A stretch of 64,000 nt of DNA, taken from Pelomonas parva (GTDB taxonomy: Bacteria; Pseudomonadota; Gammaproteobacteria; Burkholderiales; Burkholderiaceae_C). A program made the position numbers and the translations under genes. The notes beneath the pieces are model-generated. The model saw only the letters and a program-made list of their open reading frames with translations, had not been told where the DNA came from and ran no database searches. Each line of letters starts with the position of its first letter. The first letter of the stretch is position 1. Location: NCBI RefSeq assembly GCF_043555835.1, contig NZ_JBIGHV010000004.1:584557-648556 (forward strand), read 5' to 3'. Below, one piece after another: positions 54,122 through 62,931 of this stretch.

Positions 54122-54661
54122 TCAGTTGGCGGCCGAGGCGGCGGGCGCGGGCGCCTTGGGCTCTTCCAGCTTGCCACCGGCCGAGTTGGCCAGATAGACC
54201 ACGGCGCGATGGATCTCGAAGTCGCTGAAGTCGCCGCCACCCTGCGCGCCCATGACGCCCTTGCCCTTCAGCGCCGAGGTCAGCAGCGCTTCCACGCCGG
54301 TCTTGATGCGCGGGCCCCAGGCGGCCACATCGCCCAGCTTGGGTGCGCCGGCTGCGCCGGTCGCATGGCAGGCCGCGCACTGCGCCTGATAGACCTGCTC
54401 GCCGGTCTTCAGCGAGGCGACGTCGTTGGCGTCCTTCACCTCGACATGGCCGACCGGCGCGATGCGCGCGGCCACCGCCTCGCCCTCCAGCGCACCCGTG
54501 CCGGCGGCGGGCTTGGCCGCCGTGCTCACGTAGTTCGCCAGCAGGATGATGAGGATGATGGGCACCACGAAGGCGAACAGCACGGCCCAGGCCAGTTGCT
54601 TGGGCGTCTTGATCGGGCCGGTGTGGGCGTCGTCGTGGTCGTGATCGTGGCTGGCGCTCAT
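54122..54661 (-). CDS. Membrane-anchored cytochrome c5-type protein
   Basis: A 179-residue monohaem cytochrome c. An unusual His/Asp-rich N-terminus (SASHDHDHDDAHTG) precedes one membrane anchor (about 24-46, LAWAVLFAFVVPIILIILLA). The haem site is CAACH near residue 97, with the downstream Met ligand probably in KGVMGAQGGG, as in c5-type cytochromes. The haem faces the periplasm and passes electrons between respiratory complexes. The His cluster on the cytoplasmic side could bind metal. Confidence 0.85.
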   Translation of the reverse strand: MSASHDHDHDDAHTGPIKTPKQLAWAVLFAFVVPIILIILLANYVSTAAKPAAGTGALEGEAVAARIAPVGHVEVKDANDVASLKTGEQVYQAQCAACHATGAAGAPKLGDVAAWGPRIKTGVEALLTSALKGKGVMGAQGGGDFSDFEIHRAVVYLANSAGGKLEEPKAPAPAASAAN

Positions 54662-54785
54662 GGATTCCTCATCGATTTTCTTTGGCGTGAGGCGCAGGCG
54701 CGCGACACGAAAAACCGCAGAATTATAGGAGCCGGCCACGCGCCTCCCTGGCCCGGGGAACCCCGCTGTTAGAATCTGCGGCTTC

Positions 54786-54861
54786 GCGCCCGTAGCTCAA
54801 TGGATAGAGTACTGCCCTCCGAAGGCAGGGGTTGTTGGTTCGATCCCAACCGGGCGCACCA
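54786..54861 (+). tRNA. tRNA-Arg (anticodon CCG)
   Basis: A 76-base cloverleaf with acceptor stem GCGCCCG (54786-54792) pairing with CGGGCGC (54851-54857), discriminator A and encoded CCA (54859-54861). The anticodon arm CTGCC/GGCAG encloses CTCCGAA, giving anticodon CCG. The T arm has GGTTCGATCCC. It reads Arg CGG codons. The accessory island begins right after it. Confidence 0.95.
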
Positions 54862-54867
54862 GACGTA

Positions 54868-54902
54868 GGCCATGCAAGTCTTTGACGTGCATGGCCTTTT
54901 CG
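54868..54902 (+). terminator. Terminator of tRNA-Arg
   Basis: Stem GGCCATGCA (54868-54876) and TGCATGGCC (54888-54896) with an 11-base loop, followed by TTTT. Confidence 0.85.
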
Positions 54903-55391
54903 TTCTTTCGGTCAGCCTGTAGCAGCTACGAAAAATGCGAAGTGGGCCAAAAGTGGGCCAAAAGGGTTGTGATTGGTCCGCCTTAGGTCGGCTCCAACAG
55001 ACCGTTGACCGATATTCGTCTCGCTCGAGGACGAAGAAGGCCCGATTGAGCTGATCGTTCACCAGGCCACCTATGAAAAGCGGCATGTGCGGCCTGTGGT
55101 CCTGGGCGCGGACTTGATGCTGGTCAAGGGGCGCTGTCAGCGCAACGGCGATTCCTGCAACGTCATCGCCAAGCACGCTGAGGACCACAGCCCGTTTCTC
55201 GGGGGGGGGCTGCAGTCAAAGAGCCGCAACTTCAAGCAGTCGCCCGCGCCGCTACGATTCGGCCATGTGCGGCTCGCCCGCACTACGTCGTCGCCCGACA
55301 GTCGAGCAATGTCAGGCGGCTCGCTACCTGATGTTCCAAACAGCTGCAACCGACCCAAGCTAGCTTTGCGCCGCATCGCAAGCTCCGGAGC
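54903..55391. other. Island left boundary, non-coding with gene relic
   Basis: A 489-base stretch without an intact gene. It holds a perfect tandem 11-bp repeat (GTGGGCCAAAA at 54942-54952 and 54953-54963), a relic resembling the end of DnaE2 (55009 to about 55233), and a run of nine G (55201-55209). No integrase gene and no duplicate of the tRNA end was seen by eye. Confidence 0.6.
55009..55233 (+). pseudogene. Relic resembling C-terminus of error-prone DNA polymerase DnaE2
   Basis: In one frame the translation includes FVSLEDEEGPIELIV, VVLGADLMLVKGRCQRNGD, CNVIAKHAEDHSPFLGG and SKSRNFK. These resemble the C-terminal OB-fold of DnaE2 (typically LEDETG..NLIVW and a GR.QREG segment, ending in SRDF). 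A TGA stop lies just before 55009 and no start codon or upstream polymerase domain is present. The nine-G run falls within it. It is a decayed fragment, probably left by a rearrangement at the island edge. The similarity is from memory. Confidence 0.5.
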
Positions 55392-57125
55392 TCACAGATT
55401 TACCACCCTAAGGCCGCCGCTGTTGGCGGGGTTCGAGAGAAGCTTTTCAAGCTTCTTGACCTGGGTATGGGGCGTCGCAATTGCCAGCAGGCGCTGGGCA
55501 CGGGAAGCGCCGACATAGAGCTTGCGAAGCTCCTCCGCCATTGTGTGGTTCGTGCCTGTCTCCAGGTGTTCAATCAGGCCCTTCGCCTTCGCGGTCGAAA
55601 GAACGACACAAACCGCCGGGAACTCGGCTCCCTTGACGCTGTGGATGGTTCGAGCCGAATGACCGTGGAGTGGAGGTGGCAGCAAGGCCTCCGCAAGCTT
55701 CTCGTGGCGCCTTAGGACCTGATTGATTGACCTGTCGCCACCTGAAGGCAATCGTTCCTTCAAGATCCCACGGGCAGCATCCAGCCAGCCATCCGCGTCC
55801 TTGTGCTTCTCTTGGTCGTATCGCAGCAGCTTGCAAAGCCGCAGCATCTCCGGACGCCACGATTGATGCCTGTCCCCGAGAGCGTCCATGTGCTGACGAT
55901 ACGTTTTCAGCGTCAGGTGCCCCTCCAGGGTCAGGACTACGCGGTGCATCTGCTCGAGTGCTTCTTGCCGTCCGCCAAGCTCGAACGATGAGTACAGGTC
56001 GCCAACTGCAGCAGCCAGGCGGCAAGCTAGATGTCCAAACCCACTGTCGACAGGCAGCCCCAGCGCTCGTGATGCGCTGAGACGAGTCGCCGCGACCACG
56101 GGGCATTCCTTCGCTGCAATCTTCAACTGGGTCACGAGCGACCCGAAATGTGTACCGACGGACGACGGGACGCTCTGCCCCTTGTAGGCCAGCAAGTACA
56201 CCGGACTAGGCTCCCCCCGATGCTCGCCCAGCGCTTCGTCGTAGGCGTGCCCGGTTTCTGGCCTCTTTAGGCGCGAGACCGCAGCGACGATGTGCTTGCT
56301 GGAGCGAAAGTTTCCGGTCAGGGACAGACGCCGGTCATCACCAAACTTCGTCGCAAAAGCATCCAATTCCGTCGAGACCCCGCCTCGAAATCCATAGATC
56401 GACTGATTGGGATCGCAGATGACCTTCACGGGGATGCCCGCGCCGAGGAACCACTCAATGATGCCGAGGTCGTCGGGATTACAGTCTTGCGCCTCGTCGA
56501 CGATGATCTCCCCGAACCGGGCGACCAACGACTTCGTCAACGGCGAGTCATTGTTCAATGCCTTGAGCCGCCCAAGCGCCACTAGACGAGCATCTTGATA
56601 GTCGAGCTCACCACGCTCCTTGAAGCGGGCTCGCATCTTCTTGGCCGTAGTCAGGTGCGCCTTCAGATTGAAGTCGATCTTCAGTTCGCGCAATTTTTCG
56701 GGGATAGCCTCCCCGGTTACCCGGTTGAAGCAGTTCAGAGGTATCGGCCTAGCTCCCTCATACGGCTGAACCTCCCGGAGCTCCAGATCTGGGATCAGCC
56801 TCGGCCGCGCCAGCGAACCTGGGATGCCGAATGGCGCCACCAGAACTCGCCACAAGAAGCTGTCAAAGGTACCGATGAAGTGCGGCATGACCGGGGATGG
56901 CAAGAGCCCTTCCCTGCGCAGGCGCGCATCCAACTCAGACACTGCAACTTCGGTGAATGACAAAAATGCGATGCCACGCTTCCACCCCTTCTTGTCCAGA
57001 AGATGGCGAGCTCTTTCGATCAGCACCCGAGTCTTTCCCGCACCTGGGCATGCCGTGACGAACGCCGAGCCATCGAAGGTGATGACCTTCTTTTGCTCAT
57101 CAGTCGGCATGAACGCTTTCATCAT
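55392..57125 (-). CDS. UvrD/Rep-type helicase, GajB-like (Gabija-type)
   Basis: A 577-residue superfamily 1 helicase. Motif I ACPGAGKTR (residues 25-33), the Q-motif-like start MPTDEQKKVI, motif II IIVDEAQD, motif III QSIYGFRGG, motif IV GNFRSS, motif V TIHSVKGAEFPAVCV and motif VI KLYVGASRAQR. It is shorter than UvrD, lacking the large 1B/2B insertions, which fits the helicase of Gabija-like systems. Its ATG at 57125 overlaps the OLD nuclease stop by four bases (ATGA). In Gabija, GajB works with GajA to cut phage DNA when nucleotides are depleted. Base composition is lower in GC than the core genes around it. Confidence 0.8.
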   Translation of the reverse strand: MMKAFMPTDEQKKVITFDGSAFVTACPGAGKTRVLIERARHLLDKKGWKRGIAFLSFTEVAVSELDARLRREGLLPSPVMPHFIGTFDSFLWRVLVAPFGIPGSLARPRLIPDLELREVQPYEGARPIPLNCFNRVTGEAIPEKLRELKIDFNLKAHLTTAKKMRARFKERGELDYQDARLVALGRLKALNNDSPLTKSLVARFGEIIVDEAQDCNPDDLGIIEWFLGAGIPVKVICDPNQSIYGFRGGVSTELDAFATKFGDDRRLSLTGNFRSSKHIVAAVSRLKRPETGHAYDEALGEHRGEPSPVYLLAYKGQSVPSSVGTHFGSLVTQLKIAAKECPVVAATRLSASRALGLPVDSGFGHLACRLAAAVGDLYSSFELGGRQEALEQMHRVVLTLEGHLTLKTYRQHMDALGDRHQSWRPEMLRLCKLLRYDQEKHKDADGWLDAARGILKERLPSGGDRSINQVLRRHEKLAEALLPPPLHGHSARTIHSVKGAEFPAVCVVLSTAKAKGLIEHLETGTNHTMAEELRKLYVGASRAQRLLAIATPHTQVKKLEKLLSNPANSGGLRVVNL

Positions 57126-59143
57126 CGGACCAGCGCTTCGATGGCGACCCGCAGGTAGCCCGGAACCTTGAAGTCCTTGGCCTCCCACAGCCCTTCGGCC
57201 AGAGTCTGTGCAAAGTCGCCCTTCGGCGTGTTGTCGAAGAGCCCCTGGATAGCACGAGCTTTGGCTTCACGGTCAGCGTTCGCCACAGCGCTCATCCACC
57301 TGGGCTCCGACCTGGGATGCGCTTTCAGATAAGCAACCTTCAGAAGCTCCTCATTACCTGCAAGGGCGAGCTCGGACTCCAGCGAAAAATCGTTCACCGA
57401 TACGTCAAGCAGGTCGCCAGCGCATTGCTTGGTCGCGAATGTCATAAGGTCCGCCTTTCGGCTTGCTCCGGGACTGGGCTGGCCAGCCGTCAAACCCCAC
57501 CCGTCACCATCAGTGATTGCAACGACGCGATCGGCAATTCGAGCGCCCTTGTGATGCGTGAGCAGAAGCTCCACGTAAGGCATGAAGTCGACACCCTCAA
57601 TGGGGACAAAAACGGCTGAGCGGAATAGCCGCAGCTTCTCGACGTGGTCCTTCAGGACGAACTTCTTGGCAATGACAGGAAGCAGGAGTGCTTCGGCGAT
57701 GCCTTCGACAAGGATGATCCGTCCCCCGAAGAGCAACGCTGACTTGGTGACATCCAGGTATCGGTCGATCTTCCTCCGCGAAATGTCGTCGAGTGCGAGC
57801 TCGCCGAGGGGCACACAGCGGGTTGCGCGACGCCTCACTGCCGGCGCAGTGGGCTGCGCCTCCAATGGAGCCGCCGGCGACGGTGCAATTGCCACATGAA
57901 CGGCCTTCGCTACTTCCGTCTCTGGTTGCCTCGGCACCTTGGGAGAAGCAACCATCGGCTTCTGCAATTCGCCGGCTACGCTCCCGACCGTGCCAAGCGC
58001 ATCCGCCAGCACCGCAGGCAAGTCCGCCGAACCAGCTGCGAGCACATCCACTGCATCCAGCATGTCATCCCCGTCGGCGTCGGCGACAGCGGACTCATCT
58101 TCGGCCGCCGTCTCAAGCACTGCCGCCGTGCGGAAGACGACGATCTTTTTGTTCTGCACCCAAGCAGAGAGGTTTGGGGAATGTGTGGCGACGACTACCT
58201 GCACCCGGCCAGCAGGAGCATCAACCGGAACCTTCCGCATTTTGGACTTTTCGGCCTGGTCCTCAAGGAAACCGAGCACGGCGGCCTGAAGCTGGGGATG
58301 GAGATGAGCTTCCGGCTCTTCGACCAGAAATAGGGTCAGGTCAACATCGTGCGAGCGCTCCAGTTCGATGGCGATCGTCGCCATGAACAGAAGGTTGGCG
58401 TAACCGTGGCCCGAATACCGCAGGTCCTCCGGTTCCAGCCCATGGTCTGCCAGCCTGAATCGCAAGTCGCGGGCTATGTCGATGAGGTTCTCGTCGTTTG
58501 CGAAGCCCAGAGAACTGCCCTGCCTACGCACTCCCCCAGTCAGTGCCTCGAGATTGCCATCTACCGCACTACCGACCCGGGTCAGGATGTCCGACGAGGT
58601 CGCACGACGAAGCTCCGCCGCGACCTCCTCGGCTCGCTGGTCGCCCATGAAATGGTTCAGTAGCGCGTGGATTCGAGTCGGGTTGCCCGACGCCAGAGCC
58701 CGCTTTGCGTCCCGCAGCGGCGGCAGATAAACATGCCGAATCGTGTCGTGCGCGCCAGGCTCTGGCGTTTCCTTGTGAGGGCCCGCCCAAAGCCGCGGAC
58801 GAGCCAGCGAGTGCCCGACCGACGCGGCGTACTGCAGGCCGAATCTGCATGCCGACATGGAGTCATCGGTCACGGCACTGAGAAGGCGCCCTCCTTGACT
58901 GGGGCTCAAGTCCTCAAAATGCGCTTCGAGCTCGAACTCGCGGCTGACGCTGCCAAATCTGACATCAGTCGACTCGCAGTAAAGCTCACGGCGGCCGCTC
59001 AATGGGAGCGTCAGAAGCCGCATCGCATCAATGGCGTTGCTCTTGCCGCCGTTGTTTTCGCCTACGAAAACAGTTAGGTCCTCGTACAGCGGGATCTCAA
59101 TTTGGTCGAACGAGCGAAAGTTTCTCGCCGTCAGCTTCTTCAT
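57122..59143 (-). CDS. OLD-family ATPase/TOPRIM nuclease, GajA-like (Gabija-type)
   Basis: A 673-residue protein. ABC-type ATPase with Walker A GENNGGKS (28-35), signature YSGHG (243-247), Walker B LFLVEEPEAHLHP (271-283) and His-loop ATHSP (319-323). Then an Ala/Pro-rich, charged stretch from about 340 to 440 that looks disordered, and a C-terminal TOPRIM nuclease domain with Glu in ILVEGIAEA (477-485), DGDG (545-548) and a further acidic cluster LESEL near 588. Class 2 OLD proteins paired with a UvrD-like helicase form Gabija. The ~100-residue insertion makes it longer than the known GajA (about 580). GGAGAA precedes ATG 59143. Confidence 0.8.
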   Translation of the reverse strand: MKKLTARNFRSFDQIEIPLYEDLTVFVGENNGGKSNAIDAMRLLTLPLSGRRELYCESTDVRFGSVSREFELEAHFEDLSPSQGGRLLSAVTDDSMSACRFGLQYAASVGHSLARPRLWAGPHKETPEPGAHDTIRHVYLPPLRDAKRALASGNPTRIHALLNHFMGDQRAEEVAAELRRATSSDILTRVGSAVDGNLEALTGGVRRQGSSLGFANDENLIDIARDLRFRLADHGLEPEDLRYSGHGYANLLFMATIAIELERSHDVDLTLFLVEEPEAHLHPQLQAAVLGFLEDQAEKSKMRKVPVDAPAGRVQVVVATHSPNLSAWVQNKKIVVFRTAAVLETAAEDESAVADADGDDMLDAVDVLAAGSADLPAVLADALGTVGSVAGELQKPMVASPKVPRQPETEVAKAVHVAIAPSPAAPLEAQPTAPAVRRRATRCVPLGELALDDISRRKIDRYLDVTKSALLFGGRIILVEGIAEALLLPVIAKKFVLKDHVEKLRLFRSAVFVPIEGVDFMPYVELLLTHHKGARIADRVVAITDGDGWGLTAGQPSPGASRKADLMTFATKQCAGDLLDVSVNDFSLESELALAGNEELLKVAYLKAHPRSEPRWMSAVANADREAKARAIQGLFDNTPKGDFAQTLAEGLWEAKDFKVPGYLRVAIEALVR

Positions 59144-59558
59144 GTACACCGCTTCTCCCCCAGAGGCTCTTAGGCCCTTTGTTTGTTCGCCGGTATGTCC
59201 TAGGAAGTCTATCGCCTGGTCACCTTGCTTACTGAGCCGGCTTCTATCGCCAGCTGCATATTCCGACGCGACCTGAGCACCAGGTCCAGCGTCTTCTGAG
59301 CACGGAATCCGGCGCCTGATGAGCACCTTGTCCGGAGGTGTCGTGCAGGGCAGCGAGTTCGGCGACTTGACCACTCGGTCCAGCGCCGCGTGCAGAGATG
59401 CCGACTGCTTCAGGCTGACTACGGTCCTTCCACGTGCTGGCCGTGGTCGGCAGCTACCCCCTTAGCGGCCGGTTGACCATGTTGGTTAGCCTGCAGGAAA
59501 GCTGTCGTTCAACGTCCGCTGGAGCAAAAGATTGAACCGCATGCTCAAGTAACCTGCT
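59144..59558. other. Gene-free spacer between Gabija-like pair and upstream operon
   Basis: A 415-base stretch without a convincing gene. It contains three 23-bp repeats (59274-59342, listed separately) and should contain the promoter of the OLD nuclease gene on the minus strand. Part of it (about 59436-59530) has the look of decayed intergenic sequence. Confidence 0.5.
59274..59342. repeat. Three tandem 23-bp repeats starting TGAGCAC
   Basis: TGAGCAC begins at 59274, 59297 and 59320, exactly 23 bases apart, with partly shared downstream bases (pattern GTCC or ATCC near position 11-14 of each unit). The spacing resembles the repeated ends of IS21-family elements, so this may be the leftover of such an element; an operator array is the alternative. 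Confidence 0.5.
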
Positions 59559-61760
59559 CTACGCAATCAAACAGACCAGTCCGAGCAGCGCCCCCTCGGT
59601 ACCCGCCAGCGAAGCGATGGCCTTGTCTCGAACCTCTTTCCTGTCTTCCGCAGTGAGTCGGAGCCTGCCAGAGGCCAGTGCAGCTCCGAACTCGAGCGCA
59701 GCTGAACCGTATCCGTGGTCATGCCGACTGAAGACCTTGAAGAGGAATTCTTTCATTAGGCGGCTCATTTCTGGGCTGGACGAGTAGTCGAGCTCCGAGG
59801 GATGCGCCGCCCGAAGGATGCAGGCCTGCAGCAACTCGTCGTTGAACCGCAAGAAATTCTCAGGAGAAAGGACGACAGACTCGTATCCGGATGGCTTCAG
59901 CTGATTGGCTGGATTTGCCAGTTCTCGCGCGGTCTGGAGCACAGCGGCGACCGTTGCATATGCCGTGCTTGGCGTGACGTCACCTATCCGACCGTCGAAC
60001 ACGGAGCCAAAGAATACGAAGCCTTCTGAGAGCCCAAGTGCCGTCCCCTGGCTGTTGGGAAAAAAGCCTTTGAACGAGCTGTTGATGGCTGCGACAGCCT
60101 GCTCGAGAGAGCGCTCAAGTAGGTCCTTATCCACCGCAGCGGCGGCAACGTCTCCAATTTGCGCAGCCGCTGCTAGGTCGCTGTAGGCCTTCCAGGCCGT
60201 TTTGGCGCCGTCGGAACCAATTGGCAAGACCAGCCAGGCGGAAAAGCCGTACTCGCGAGGGCTGGCGTTCCGAACTAGGAATTGCTGCAAGCGAATCCAT
60301 GTCTCTTCGCTTTGCGGCAGTCCCAAACCGACCAGGAAGTGCCGTGGTACGTCGGACTTTATGAACTCTCGCAGGTCCCGGCTTATCTCGCGGAGAAGTC
60401 CGCCGTCCCCAGCTACTGCTTGAACGACGAGGACCCCGCTGGCCTTACTGAGCGTTCCGGCATCAACGGCTCCGTAAGCCGTGACAGTGGGGCGTTCGGC
60501 TGAACCTTTAAGAGTCTGAAGTTTGTTCGCTGCCAGCTCAGCAAGGGCCTGAGAACCCGGGTCTTCGGCACAGATGAGGTGGTCGATGGCGACAGGAACT
60601 CGCCAGGAAATTTCGGCGTGGAGCCACGAGTCCAGAGCCTTGTCCTTGCCGACGAATGCCTCGTCTACGCACACCAACCGTGTAGAGCTGCCTCGAGACC
60701 GCGCATTGAGAGGCAGCACTCCTCCAATTCCGAGCTGTTTTAAGAACTCGGTCAGACGTCTAGGGGAATGAGGCAACCCTAGGGTGACTGCTCGAGGGGG
60801 TTTAGCTTTGGACGAAAAGTGTTCACCGAAAAGCTCAATCTGGGCTTCAGTTCCATCGGCTAGCTGCTTCTTGTACGAAGCGTCGACGTCATCTAGTCGG
60901 ACCAAAACGCCTCCAGTGCGTTTCGTCTGCGTGACGTCAATGAGCGTCATCAGACGGTCCGCCTCGAAGTCTTGCTCTTGATGAAGTCGCCTGGCCATGC
61001 CGCCACTCGTGGAGGCCGAAATAACCACCGCGTAAGGCTCGGTTGGCGGCGCCAGTTCGGAAATCTCCGTGTAGGAGTGAAAGCTATGAATGCTTGCGCT
61101 ACTACCGGAGAACGTGAGCGCTTCTCTGACGAACGAGTAGACGCCCATGGTGTCGATGTAGACATGGGCGAGGTCAGGGCTCTGAAGGGCTGGCAGTTGG
61201 GAGCATAGGCACCGTCCTACGAACGCGAGCTCCGCTTCACTCGTTGCCAGCTCACGTGCTTGGATGAAGAGCTTGTTTATGGTGCTGGAAGGGTGCTTAA
61301 AGACGTGGCCAGCAGGAGCAATCTGTACCACTGGGTTCTTCAGAACGAGGGAGTTGAGCCCCTGCTGAAGGAACTGCTGCAAAGGAAGCTTGAACAATGG
61401 CGGCTTTTCGCTCGGAAGCGTTCCATCGACGGTCAGACCATCTTGAGCGCTCCACGCGACGAAGTAGTACTGCTTGACAAACTGGACGCGCTTCTTCGCT
61501 CCTCTTTGCAGCAGAGTCTGGAGCTGACCGGAAGACTCTGTCCAGTAACCACGCATCGGTTTGAGCGCTGAAGCCTCTGCCACGACCACTACACAATCCG
61601 GGAGTGCCTGCACTTCCTGAAGCGAAGTCGTCAACTCATCGAAGAACTGGAGGGCCGACACGGGCCGCTTCGTGTCAAAGAAGACGCATAGCGCATCAAC
61701 GTCATAGCCCGTCTCATGACATGCGCCGCGGGCGACGAACGAGTAGGCCTTGCGCATCAT
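59559..61760 (-). CDS. Large protein of unknown family, partner of GHKL ATPase
   Basis: A 733-residue soluble protein. I cannot assign a family. Visible elements: an N-terminal alpha/beta region (YDVDALCVFFDTKRPVSALQFF, VVVVAEASAL); FKHPSSTINKLFIQARELA (about 154-172), YIDTMG (201-206) and VVISASTSGGMA (245-256), which together faintly recall a phosphoribosyltransferase-like fold; a further Rossmann-like region (VLVVQAVAGDGG); and an all-helical C-terminus (LLQACILRAAHPSELDY, ALEFGAALASGRLRLT). There is no membrane segment. ATG 61760 overlaps the GHKL ATPase stop by four bases, so the two products are made together and probably interact. Defence context suggests an effector or target-recognition role, which is inference. 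Confidence 0.7.
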   Translation of the reverse strand: MMRKAYSFVARGACHETGYDVDALCVFFDTKRPVSALQFFDELTTSLQEVQALPDCVVVVAEASALKPMRGYWTESSGQLQTLLQRGAKKRVQFVKQYYFVAWSAQDGLTVDGTLPSEKPPLFKLPLQQFLQQGLNSLVLKNPVVQIAPAGHVFKHPSSTINKLFIQARELATSEAELAFVGRCLCSQLPALQSPDLAHVYIDTMGVYSFVREALTFSGSSASIHSFHSYTEISELAPPTEPYAVVISASTSGGMARRLHQEQDFEADRLMTLIDVTQTKRTGGVLVRLDDVDASYKKQLADGTEAQIELFGEHFSSKAKPPRAVTLGLPHSPRRLTEFLKQLGIGGVLPLNARSRGSSTRLVCVDEAFVGKDKALDSWLHAEISWRVPVAIDHLICAEDPGSQALAELAANKLQTLKGSAERPTVTAYGAVDAGTLSKASGVLVVQAVAGDGGLLREISRDLREFIKSDVPRHFLVGLGLPQSEETWIRLQQFLVRNASPREYGFSAWLVLPIGSDGAKTAWKAYSDLAAAAQIGDVAAAAVDKDLLERSLEQAVAAINSSFKGFFPNSQGTALGLSEGFVFFGSVFDGRIGDVTPSTAYATVAAVLQTARELANPANQLKPSGYESVVLSPENFLRFNDELLQACILRAAHPSELDYSSSPEMSRLMKEFLFKVFSRHDHGYGSAALEFGAALASGRLRLTAEDRKEVRDKAIASLAGTEGALLGLVCLIA

Positions 61761-62902
61761 CTTCTGAGCGGGAGGAGGAGGGACACCACGGCACCGGCTG
61801 CGGGTGCCAGTTCCAACTCAGTCCAGTCGTCGAACTGAAACAAGTCTCGCGCATCACCTGGCGTGAACGCGTTGAAGATGTGCAGGCGCCCCGACCGTAT
61901 CGAAATAAGCCCGCCAACCTCCCTGAGGGCTTCGAGCACGTCTGGCAGGCCGTTTCCCGCGCCAGCCTGGGTTTTTGTCGACGCATTCTTCCGGAGGGAT
62001 GCCAGGAGTACTTTCCGTTCCTCATCAGGCGAAATGTCCTCCACCGGCTTGCCTGTCGCCCTTCCGGCGAACCCGGGTCCAGTGTCAAAAAAGCTCAGTT
62101 GAAGGCAGCGAAGTGCTGTGGCGGTCCCGTCGCCCCCCACTGGAACCTGCTCACGCTCCCACAGCTCTACCAAACGCGGGTGCCCTTCGAAATCCCGCCT
62201 GTAGGAGTCCCCAGACATTTCAAGCCAGCTGGCAATGAGCCCCTCAGCATGCTCGTGATAGGGCTGCCCGCTGTGATCCTGCGTTGCGTGCTCCTGCGTG
62301 TTCTTCATCAACTCGGCCGCGAACACTGCACATGCTGACGTGAATGAGGGGGGCACCAGGTCGGCATCTGACTTGGCGATGAAATCGCTCAACGCTTTGA
62401 GAACAAGGAACATCCCCTCTTTGCGTTTCACTGCTCGACTGTTCCGCACGCTGAAAAGAGGTCGGAGGTATTGAACCTTGGACCCGCTGACGCACGTGAA
62501 ATCAATGGTCCGCCCTCTGATGACACGGGGCCACAGCACCTGGTCCGTGTTCTTCATCTTTTCAGTTGCAGGCTCAAGCGCCTCCCGCCGACGAACAAAC
62601 TGCTCGCCGACGCTGACGCCTTCACAAAGCCTGAGCGCAACGATGCCGGGGGCGTAGTCGCACAGTTCTTGAAGGACCGAATGGGCTTGGTTGGCGGCGT
62701 GAAATTTGAGCTGACGGTCCTTTGCGGAGCGCGCCCAGGTAGCCAAGAGCTGCAGACGAGCAGCGTCGTGGAGAGCCCCCTTGCGGCGGCTGACAAAATC
62801 CTTGTTCAGCTGAAGAGACGCTCCGTCGCTAGCGATGACACGGTGCATTGACTGCTCAATGCTCTCCAAGGTCCATTCATCTTCGATAACGAGAGGGGGC
62901 AT
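61757..62902 (-). CDS. Stand-alone GHKL (HATPase) protein
   Basis: A 381-residue protein whose C-terminal half is a GHKL ATP-binding domain: N box AELMKNTQEHA (196-206), G1 box FDTGPG (272-277), G2 box GAGNGLPDVL (314-323) and the last strand GAVVSLLLPL (370-379). The N-terminal half is helical and of unknown type. There is no phospho-acceptor His domain, sensor or membrane segment, so it is not a normal histidine kinase. GHKL ATPases such as MORC, Hsp90 and MutL use ATP-driven dimerisation, and the paired large protein could be the partner. It begins 29 bases after the MazG-like gene. Confidence 0.75.
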   Translation of the reverse strand: MPPLVIEDEWTLESIEQSMHRVIASDGASLQLNKDFVSRRKGALHDAARLQLLATWARSAKDRQLKFHAANQAHSVLQELCDYAPGIVALRLCEGVSVGEQFVRRREALEPATEKMKNTDQVLWPRVIRGRTIDFTCVSGSKVQYLRPLFSVRNSRAVKRKEGMFLVLKALSDFIAKSDADLVPPSFTSACAVFAAELMKNTQEHATQDHSGQPYHEHAEGLIASWLEMSGDSYRRDFEGHPRLVELWEREQVPVGGDGTATALRCLQLSFFDTGPGFAGRATGKPVEDISPDEERKVLLASLRKNASTKTQAGAGNGLPDVLEALREVGGLISIRSGRLHIFNAFTPGDARDLFQFDDWTELELAPAAGAVVSLLLPLRR

Positions 62903-62931
62903 GCTGGTGCGCGATATTGGGGGACGGCGTG

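Noticed and set aside
54837..54861. tRNA-Arg 3' end as a duplicated attachment site
   Set aside because: No second copy of the tRNA end was found by eye in the rest of the island, and no integrase is present, so an att pair cannot be claimed from this window.
54769..55188. Open frame on the minus strand across tRNA-Arg
   Set aside because: It overlaps the tRNA, its terminator and the DnaE2-like relic, and its product has no recognisable pattern.
55201..55209. Nine-G run as a phase-variation switch
   Set aside because: It lies in a decayed fragment without a start codon, so no protein would be switched.
59274..59342. Possible short CRISPR array
   Set aside because: Only three units of 23 bp with just seven fully conserved bases; no longer repeat-spacer structure and no cas genes.
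61757..62902. Classical sensor histidine kinase
   Set aside because: No phospho-acceptor His domain, sensor domain or membrane segment and no response regulator nearby; only the ATP-binding GHKL boxes are present.
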